A stretch of 64,000 bases of DNA, from assembly GCF_030272615.1 (NCBI RefSeq), contig NC_081410.1:567507152-567571151 (forward strand), given 5' to 3'. Position 1 is the stretch's first letter, and each line of letters starts with the position of its first letter. Below are positions 56,471-64,000 of the stretch, in pieces. The notes under the pieces were generated by a model. The model made no database searches. It was given only the letters and a program-made list of their open reading frames with translations, and had not been told where the DNA came from. The position numbers and the translations under genes are program-made. This stretch comes from Cryptomeria japonica. Its lineage: Eukaryota > Streptophyta > Pinopsida > Cupressales > Cupressaceae.

Positions 56471-56983
56471 ATATCCATTTAGTATACATCTATTATTACC
56501 TATACTAAAGTGAAATTTAACATGATGTAATCTCTATCTCTCTCTCTAGTGAGTGACAGAGATAGTGAGATAACTAGTATATATATTATTATGTTTATTA
56601 CTAATGCTATAATATTATTAATTAATATATAAAGACCTAGAGAGTTATAAATGGATATAGAAGATAAAAAAAAGATTGAACAGATAGTTTGACTCTACAG
56701 ATAGTTGAGCTGCCCCAAACATGACAACAAAATTAGTTACTTTAATAAGTATTGAAAAACTGCTAGCTTTTTGTTCAAGAGATGTAATTAAAAAACCTAG
56801 TTCAAATTCACACACCTCTTTTACAACTAGCTCACAAGAATGCAAACAAACAACACCAGTAAATGTATGTTGGCATTAAATATTCAATACTTTAATACAA
56901 ATCAAACTTCTTGCTTGATTGACCTTATATTGATGTAGTAGTGTCAAGTAACATTACTTGAGGCAGTGTTTTTGGACTTCATA
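56471..56983. other. AT-rich sequence, nothing recognised
   Basis: No coding seen. The left border of the Ty3 element that follows must be here or within the satellite, but I cannot place it. Confidence 0.4.
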
Positions 56984-58483
56984 TTAATACTTGAAAGAAT
57001 ATGAAGCTGAACATAGGGAATCCAATGCATTCAAACCTAACCTCCCCAGGTGGGGCTGACTCATCATACTGCTATACATATACATATATGCCTGGTCGAT
57101 TGTCCGAGATCTAAGACTAACTGGTTGGGTAACTGGTAAGTGCTCCCACATCCAAATATGCAGCAGCGTAACTCCCACCGCAAATGAGCCCCTCCCTTGA
57201 TATACTACTTCAGGTAGCTCCTAATATAAGTGCGCTAACACGCATGGTACCTAGGCAAATCAGGTCCCCTCTATCATCATCTACTCAATCACCTGCCCCC
57301 AACCAACCGCAAGTCCATGTGATCGTCGATCTGGGCACAGTAATCCCCCCATAATCCCTGACAAAACTACTGGTAATGGCTCATACAATGTAGCGATATC
57401 CTCCCAGGCTATCAAACCATCATTAATATAAACATCCTCATCAAAGAATCTTTGCATCGATAGGGTCCCCCATGCTTTATCATATGTCACCAACTCACCT
57501 CCAATGGGAATATGCAGGATGCACCATACATCCTTCAGTGTCACAGTCATCTCCACTTGCGCCAAGTGAAACGTGCAGGTCTCACTATGCCAGCGCTCTG
57601 CCAATGCTGTCATCAAACCGTGATTCATTTGAATCACGGACATATGCATCATATCATACAACCTAGTCACTGCAATGCAATCCACCTCAGCCTCTGTCAG
57701 CCGATCATGAAACCCTTGTGTAGCGAGATGTCTATCGCATAACTGTAAGACACGCAAATCCTCCTACACAAGTGCATCAACCATCATCATCAGTTGTTTT
57801 GTTTCAAACTTTCTTAAAGTTTAAACTTAGTCTATCAATAGATACTTTGATCAAGTATCTTTGGGTCTCAACAAGTAAGCAATCATGACACACCTAGACT
57901 CCAACAAATATTTGTCCTAATGACCTAAGTCTCATAAGGGCTTCTATGGTTCAAAACAACTCTCACTTTACATCTCCATCCATCAATCATTAACATCTAG
58001 AGATTATCTGTTCAAACACTAGGGCATCTATTTTTCTGCACAAAAGCACTATTTTGCACACAAAAGTGCTATCTCCTAACAATAGCGCCACTACCCTAAC
58101 AAAAGCACTTAATAACCTCTGCAAAAGTGCTCAAACTACAACAACACTACATTAACTATTCAATAACGCTGCTTCACATCAAGAGTGCTCAATTAACTTG
58201 TTAATAGCGCTCAAACAACTATCCAATAGCACCACTATTTTCAAAAGCGCTCAAACAACTGCACAATAGCACCATTACGGCACAAAAGCGCTAATTAATT
58301 CGACAAAAATGTCAAAACACAATTTCAACACTATTGTCTCGACTCAACTTGGACCTAGCTAAAAATACATCAAAAATGCATAAAATGCAAAAACTCAAAT
58401 TCACATACCACTGGTTCGTAGTCATCTGGCCGTTGGAATCATTGGACTCGCTCTAATTGATGCTCTGCTACGAGTACCGGCAT
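56984..58483 (-). pseudogene. Plant mobile domain (PMD) gene, antisense in a second Ty3 element
   Basis: Minus strand. Exon 1 runs from the ATG at 58483 to about 58409 (MPVLVAEHQLERVQ, a TGA, FQRPDDYEP), followed by GTGGTATGTG with a donor. Exon 2 starts at 57763 after TTGTGTAG and keeps phase 0 to 56984: EDLRVLQLCDRHLATQGFHD, LMTALAERWHSETCTFHL, VEMTVTLKDVWCILHIPIGG, VVLSGIMGGLLCPDRRSHG, then across four stops VPCVLAHLY, ELPEVVYQGRGSFAVGVTLL, HIWMWEHLPVTQPVSLRSRT. This is a longer PMD than the copy at 30903-32075 and includes its C-terminal half. All breaks are stops (TAG or TGA); no frameshift is seen. Exon-intron positions match the first copy. Confidence 0.75.
58030..58300. repeat. Array of AAAAGCGCT/AATAGCRCY words
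   Basis: About a dozen copies of AA(A/T)AGYRCY (AAAAGCACT, AAAAGTGCT, AATAGCGCC, AAAAGCGCT and similar), 20 to 30 bases apart, inside the intron of the second PMD copy. The reverse-oriented words recur at 60400-60625. Confidence 0.75.
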
Positions 58484-58578
58484 CCTGACTGCTCCTTGCT
58501 CTTCCAGAAAGTCACTATAAGAGCTATACTTTCACTATGGTTGCGAATGCAAATGAGTCTATTTTCACCCATTTCTCT

Positions 58579-58590
58579 CCATATAAACCC
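58579..58590 (-). promoter_or_regulatory. TATA-like box of the second PMD copy
   Basis: GGGTTTATATGG on the minus strand, about 100 bases upstream of the start codon at 58483, matching the position in the first copy. Confidence 0.45.
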
Positions 58591-58881
58591 TTCGTTGTAC
58601 CCCTAATTTTTTTTCGCTCACCGCTGTGGTCCTCGTGAACTTCCTGAGCCTCCCATTTCTCCATTTTATCTCTGATTTCTTCTATTTTTCACCAGCATTG
58701 CTAAATTATTCTCTTCTATCACCTTGCCAATTTTCATTCTTTTTCGAGAGATTGCCCGATTTTTCAAAAAAATTTGGCCCATCTCTCGAAGGGGCATACC
58801 ACCCATTAAATTAACATTTTATGAGGCATTTCTTCACACCTATTTTTTTTCTTTGAAACGACGCAATAAATCACACCATCT

Positions 58882-58895
58882 CAAAGAGGGGCAAA
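58882..58895 (+). promoter_or_regulatory. Polypurine tract of the second Ty3 element
   Basis: CAAAGAGGGGCAAA, the same motif as at 32401, preceded by similar flanking words (TTTCTTTGAAAC...). Confidence 0.8.
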
Positions 58896-60305
58896 TGTAT
58901 TCACATAAATCTGTCCATTTTAATTAAATGAATATTTGTTATTTATTTGATTAAAAATCCACTAGCCATCAGTTAATTAAATTAATATTTAATTAATTCA
59001 TCTTCAAGCATTCCCCTATTAATTAAATAAATTATTCAATTTATTTTAATTAATTCATTCAACCAAATTCACAAATCAATTAAATGAATAAATCATATTT
59101 ATTTCATTTAATCCTTTTTTCCTCTTTTAAATAAATTAAATAAAATATTTATTTAAATCATTTATCCCCCCACTTGCATTTTCCTACAAATTGAAATAAA
59201 TGAATTTTATTTTAATTAAAATCTTATTTTCCCTCACCCACCAAATCCACTTGCACTCCTAAGCCCCCTTCTAGATCCTTCTAAACCCTTCCTAATTAGC
59301 CTAATCCATCCCCTAATTATTGTCACATTCTTAAGCAACTCGGAGTCACTTCTCAAAGACTTCAAAGTCTTTGAAAAATATTTAATGCTTTGTGTGTTCA
59401 ACAATCTAACCTCTAAAGTCTTCCAAAACCACTAATGGCTCTTACATGACCATTAATGGCTCTTACATAACCATTTATGGTTAATTCAACTTGCACTCAT
59501 GTGTCTCCTCAAGCATTTATTGCTTTGACCATGGTTATCCCTTTTGTCTTTGCACAAGAGTTTATCCATTCGATAAAAGATTTATTCTTTGAATAAAGAA
59601 TTTATTCACTCAACCCAACCTTGACCTTAACTCCCAAGTTAACTCTCAAGTCATGTCAAGCATTTAATGCTTATTCCCTCTCCTCTCAACCTATCTCACA
59701 TTGACACTTGTCATCCTGGAATTGGGTTGAAAGCCTTCACATGGATTGAATATCATTCAATCTTGACCCTTGTTGAGATTACTCAATCTCAACCATCCAT
59801 TGCTCCATTTTTCCTATAAATAGAGCCCATTCCTTCATAATCAAGATCCTGAAAACTTGTATGCATCTAAGTTATAGATAATTTTAGAGAGCATTTAGCA
59901 TAAATCACTAATATCTTGTTATTTTGGCCTAAAATAAATCATTTTAGCATCATAGCATCCAATATTAGCTTTTATTCACATTTGCATAGCATTTTAGAGT
60001 AAAACATTTCAATTTTGAACCTCCATAAACATCTCCAGTGCAAAAAGCTACTGAGAGCTACACTAGTTTGAAACTTGGGGAGGAGAGGAACAAAGGAGAA
60101 GGAGCTAAGAGCATGTTAGGAGGCATTTGAAGATGTCTCATTATATTTACTTTCCTAGTTAAATATTTTTTTCATATTTTTGGTGTCTCTTTTGATATGC
60201 CTGCTTAGATTAGTTTTTGGTTGATTAACATTAACAGTTTCTTGGTTTTTTGTGTGTTATTCCACCAAAGGTTCTAGTTTAATCTTTCCCCCATTTCGCA
60301 GTGCA
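58896..60305 (+). repeat. LTR of the second Ty3 element
   Basis: 1410 bp from TGTATTCACATAAATCTG to TTTCGCAGTGCA. It is related to 62079-63956. It opens with AT palindromes (58920-59220). It is preceded by a polypurine tract and also followed by a primer-site-like sequence, so it has both 3' and 5' LTR surroundings. Confidence 0.85.
59815..59828 (+). promoter_or_regulatory. LTR TATA box
   Basis: TATAAATAGAGCCC. The same box, TATAAATAGAACCC, lies at the matching place of the other LTR. Confidence 0.7.
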
Positions 60306-62078
60306 TCATTTGGTGAACCCTACGTGAATCCAAACACCCAAATTTTTATTTTTTTTTAAACTAACTTGTTTGAATGTTTAGCTTGACACACAGGTCGCAC
60401 TCTAACGCTTTTGATTGCGGTTTAGCGCTATTGCAATTTGATATTCTAGTCAAATTTAGCGCCATCTTCCATCTTTTAGTTCTTTTGAGGCTTAAGTAGA
60501 GCATTTGAACATGTTTTAGCGCCTTTTTTTTTGCTATTAAAATTTTGCTTTTAGCGCTTTTGTCTTCTTTTTGGTGTGTTTGTATTAAATAGCACTTCTT
60601 TTTGCACACAAAGTAGCGCTATTTTAACAGAACGTTGTTAAAAAAAGCCACGTAACCAAAAAAGTGAATTTTCTTAGGCTTGTAGAATCTCACCATAGGT
60701 TCGGATTTTCCTAACTATTCGTTTCTTATGCAGGTTTAAACTAACTCCTTTTTGTTGTTTAAAAGTTAAAATTTCTCATTTGGTGCTTTAAAATTGAACA
60801 ACACAAAATTTTCATTTCTTGCAAGTTAGGATGAATTTTGTTTTGGTGCTCTAAAAATTGAACAACACAAATTTCATTTCATTGCAAGTTAGGATACACT
60901 CTTTTTTTTTGGTACTTAAAACAAGACAAGACAAATTTCATTTTATTGCATCAAACTTAAGAAAAACTCACAATCAACACTTCAAAATTTTGGTGCAAGT
61001 AAAAAGAACAATCAACTTGTCTTATTTTGCAAAATGATTTACTTCATGCATACGTGTTTTAATTTCAGTTGACCAGGATTTCAAATTCTAGTTTACTCAA
61101 ACACATTGATTTTGAAGTTAAAAAGAACATAATGGTTGTTGGAGCAACATCTCCAAATGGTTAGATCACATTGCAATAAAAATCAGTTAAAAAGAACAAG
61201 TCTTTTTCGTGATTGGCACACTTATGCAAAGTTTGTCGAGTGGTCCTACTTCTAACACACACTATCCTCTGCCTTGGCTTTTGTGGTCCTAGGTGCAAGA
61301 GAAAAGTGTTAGTGACACTCATATTTTATATTTATAAGAGAGGCCTGCCAAAAGACACACCACTCTTGGGAACGACCTCGCACGGTAAATCCTTCGAGCC
61401 ACTATAGAAATCAAGTGTGAGCTAAAGCTGCAGCCTTGGGTATAGTTGTTCCTACAATGTAACTTGCCAAAAGGACAAATGGGCCCCACCACAAGTTACA
61501 AGGCTCTTAAGTGAGTCACTGCAAAATGAACTTATGTCCAAAAACATCGAACATTACTAAACACCTTTAAGTAGTAGCCCACCCATTCTATTGATTGAGG
61601 ATATTTGTGATACAATTCAGTGCAAGAGCATAGATGGTTTTGCTCCCAAGATACTCACCATACATATTTCCTTGAGTAGAAACATAGCTTTTTGAAAAGT
61701 TACTTGTGGCTTAATGAAAGTGATGATTCCCCCATCATAGGGATCATCTATTTGTTATGCTCGTGCAAGACTTAGTATATCACATCCTTACCTCCCATAG
61801 CGGGATTCATAACGTATGTAGTACCAAAGTAGAAGAAATATCAAGATGTGGACAGAATTTATCGCAACTGGCCATTTGACCTTAGGGATAAAGAGTGTTT
61901 GAAGTGTTTTTCTTTGTGATTCAAGACCAATGCAAATTGAGCCAACTTTAGGCTTTGGAAACACCTAAAATACATTTGAAGGAAAGGGTCATAAAAATTT
62001 CAAAATATTGGGTTGATCTAGACCCATACTTACTTGTGCCTTTTGAGGCAACATTCTTGTGTTTGTGTGCTTGCTTTG
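60306..62078 (+). other. Ty3 leader after the LTR, no gene recognised
   Basis: Starts TCATTTGGTGAACCCTACGT, which I read as the primer-site region (tRNA not assigned); the same occurs after the next LTR at 63957. AGCGCT-type words lie at 60400-60625. No coding is recognised in the rest. Confidence 0.55.
60400..60625. repeat. Inverted AGCGCTATT/AGCGCTTTT words
   Basis: At least seven words (AGCGCTATT, AGCGCCATC, AGCGCCTTT, AGCGCTTTT, AGCACTTCT and a second AGCGCTATT among them) are the reverse complement of those at 58030-58300. Confidence 0.7.
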
Positions 62079-62384
62079 TGTAGTCACATAAATCTGTCCA
62101 CTTAATTAAATGAATACTTAGTATTTATTTGATTATTTAACCATCAATTAATAATTAATTAAATTAATATTTAATTAATTCATCTTAACCCTATTCTCCT
62201 ATTAATTAAATAAATTATTCAATTTATTTGATTTAATTCACTTAACCAAATTCAGACCATTAATTAAATAAATAAATCATATTTGTTTAATTAAATCTTC
62301 TCTCACATTTAAATAAATTAATATTTATTTAAATCCCCCAAAATCCCACCTCTCACATTTAAATAAATTAACATTTATTTAAAT

Positions 62385-62621
62385 CACCTTTATCCTCCAC
62401 CCACTTGCATTTTCCTACAAATGCAAGTTGCACAATTATTTTAAATAAATAATTTATTTAAATCACCTTTATCCTCCACCCACTTGCATTTTCCTACAAA
62501 TACAAGTTGCACAATTATTTTAAATAAATAATTTATTTAAATCACCTTTATCCTCCACCCACTTGTATTTTCCTACAAAAGCAAGTTGCACAACTATTTT
62601 AAATAAATTATTTATTTAAAA
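62385..62621. repeat. Three 79-bp tandem repeats within the LTR
   Basis: Units start at 62385, 62464 and 62543. Each holds ACTTGCATTT, TCCTAC, AAATGCAAGT (a 10-bp inverted repeat in the best copy, with a 6-base loop) and an AT palindrome. Confidence 0.9.
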
Positions 62622-63552
62622 TCCTATTTATCCTCACCCACTTGAAACCTTTAATGGTTTCCCTTAAAGTAGTCAAACTTGATGGCTTTAAAGTCTTCAA
62701 ACTTGATGGCTTCCTTCTATAGTCTTCTTAAAGACTTTAATGGTTTTCCTTAAAGTCTTCAAGCCTTTAATGGTTTCCCTCAAAGTCTTCAAGCATTTTA
62801 AATGCTTTATCTTCTTTTTCTCATTTAAATAAATTAATATTTATTTAAATATTTATCCAAATTCAACTTACACCATTTAATTGAAATAAATGATTTTATT
62901 TTAATTGAAAATACCAAAATTTCTCCCACTTGCATTTTCCTACAAAATCCACTTGTATGCCTAAACCCCTTCTAGATTCTTCTAAACCCTTCCTAATTAG
63001 CCTAATCCATCCCCTAAATATTGTCACATTCCTAAGCAAATTGGAGTCACTTCTCAAAGACTCCAAAGTCTTTGAAAAGCAATTAATGCTTTGTGTGTTC
63101 AACAAATTAACCCTCAAAGTCTTGGATAACCTTTGAAAGCTTCCAACCTTCAACCACTTAATCCCCAAAGTCTCCAATAACCATTAATGGTTAATTCAAC
63201 CCTCCCACATGGTTAAAACATTTGTTTTGACTCAACCTCTACCCAACCCAAAGGTCTCATCAGGCCATTAATGCTTTGACCATGATTATCTCTTAAACAT
63301 TTGCACAAAGGTTTATCCTTGGATTAACTCTTAATCCAATGGGTAATCTTAATTTAGACTTGACCCTTACCTTCTAGATAACCATGAGGTCTTCTCAGGC
63401 CTTTAATGCCTCCAACCTCTTCTCTCAACCCAATCCTATGTTGACACTTGTCACCATTTTATTGGTGCCAATTGTGCACATGGATCCCCAACTTTCAAAC
63501 TTGGCCCTTGATTAAACCATTCAATCTTAACCCTTCATTTCCCTATTTCTTC

Positions 63553-63566
63553 TATAAATAGAACCC
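63553..63566 (+). promoter_or_regulatory. LTR TATA box
   Basis: TATAAATAGAACCC, aligned with 59815-59828. Confidence 0.7.
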
Positions 63567-64000
63567 TTCTCCTCAAGCAAAAAAGAAGCATTTTAGAGTA
63601 TTGTTGTTATACTGGCATTAGCATAGAGCTTTTTCATAGCATCACTATCTACTCTTGCATAGTATTTGCTTATCATATTCAACCATCTTGAATCTCCATA
63701 TGGCATCCATGGCTAGTGCTAAAAGCTGAGAGCTACACTCATTTGGGACTTGGAGAGGAGAGGAACAAGGGAGGAGCAACTATGAGCATCTTGATTAGCT
63801 ATTTCATTCTATGTTTATATGCTTTCTATTTCATGCTTAATATCTCTCTTGATATGCCTGTTTAGGATAATCTTTTGTTGCTAACACTAACGTTTGTTTC
63901 TTGTGCTCTTGTGTGTGTTGCCATCAAACAGATTTTCTAATCCTTTTTGCAGAGCATCATTTGGTGAACCCGACGTGAATCCAAACACCAAAAAGATCAT

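Larger units (their letters stand above)
62079..63956 (+). repeat. Second LTR of the same Ty3 family, expanded
   Basis: 1878 bp from TGTAGTCACATAAATCTG to TTTTTGCAGAGCA, then TCATTTGGTGAACCCGACGT. It aligns with 58896-60305 at both ends; the size difference comes from tandem repeats in its first half. No polypurine tract precedes it, so it is probably the 5' LTR of an element that continues beyond the window. Confidence 0.8.

Noticed and set aside
55668-56478. Several Leu/Ser/Tyr-rich minus-strand ORFs resembling membrane proteins
   Set aside because: They are translations of the purine-rich satellite and overlap each other in different frames.
58896-63956. LTRs 58896-60305 and 62079-63956 as the pair of one small element with a 1.8 kb internal region
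   Set aside because: The right LTR has no polypurine tract before it, both are followed by the same primer-site-like sequence, and they differ by much more than a pair from one insertion event would suggest.

Overview
The window looks like repeat-dense nuclear DNA of a land plant, and I infer a conifer or other gymnosperm from the style of the LTR elements and the very AT-rich, deeply nested layout (no marker gene proves it). I found no intact host gene, no tRNA or rRNA gene and no CRISPR array. Almost everything is retrotransposon sequence in several layers, plus one broken host-gene fragment.

Layout. (1) 1-2523: 3' part of a plant L1-type LINE (zf-RVT, RNase H, then an unrecognised reading frame, poly-A). 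(2) 2524-10792: a Ty3-type element with only Gag and protease-like coding, split by a 2.9 kb insertion (4561-7462) and ending in an LTR (9631-10792). (3) 11725-18143: a full-length but dead LINE on the minus strand with a 20-bp target duplication. (4) 19588-39435: one Ty1/copia element with a 5-bp target duplication (GCAAG). Its 5' LTR was hit by a Ty3 element; the locus was then duplicated over about 12.4 kb and partly collapsed to a solo LTR. (5) 39474-39935: two exons of a decayed FEY-like short-chain dehydrogenase; the copia element sits about 38 bp upstream of its start codon. (6) 41105-41640: a copia RNase H remnant. (7) 42477-54062: a chromovirus-like Ty3 gag interrupted by a complete 10.1 kb minus-strand Ty3 element (42839-52984). 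(8) 54940-56470: a degenerate purine-rich satellite. (9) 56984-63999: the 3' end of another Ty3 element, its LTR, a leader, and a second LTR entering from the right.

The most interesting content lies inside the retroelements. Two diverged Ty3 elements carry, antisense and just before the 3' LTR, a plant-mobile-domain (PMD) gene with its own TATA-like box and an intron at the same place. In one copy the intron holds seven hairpins with an invariant 15-nt loop length and compensatory changes in the stem. The 10.1 kb minus-strand element has an extra RNase H domain between protease and reverse transcriptase, and its LTRs carry arrays of about ten palindromes. The 1370-residue ORF at 25084-29196 joins Gag-protease directly to an integrase C-terminal tail, so it is open but lacks RT and the integrase core. 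Most interrupted frames here are broken by stop codons that fit C-to-T decay rather than by frameshifts.
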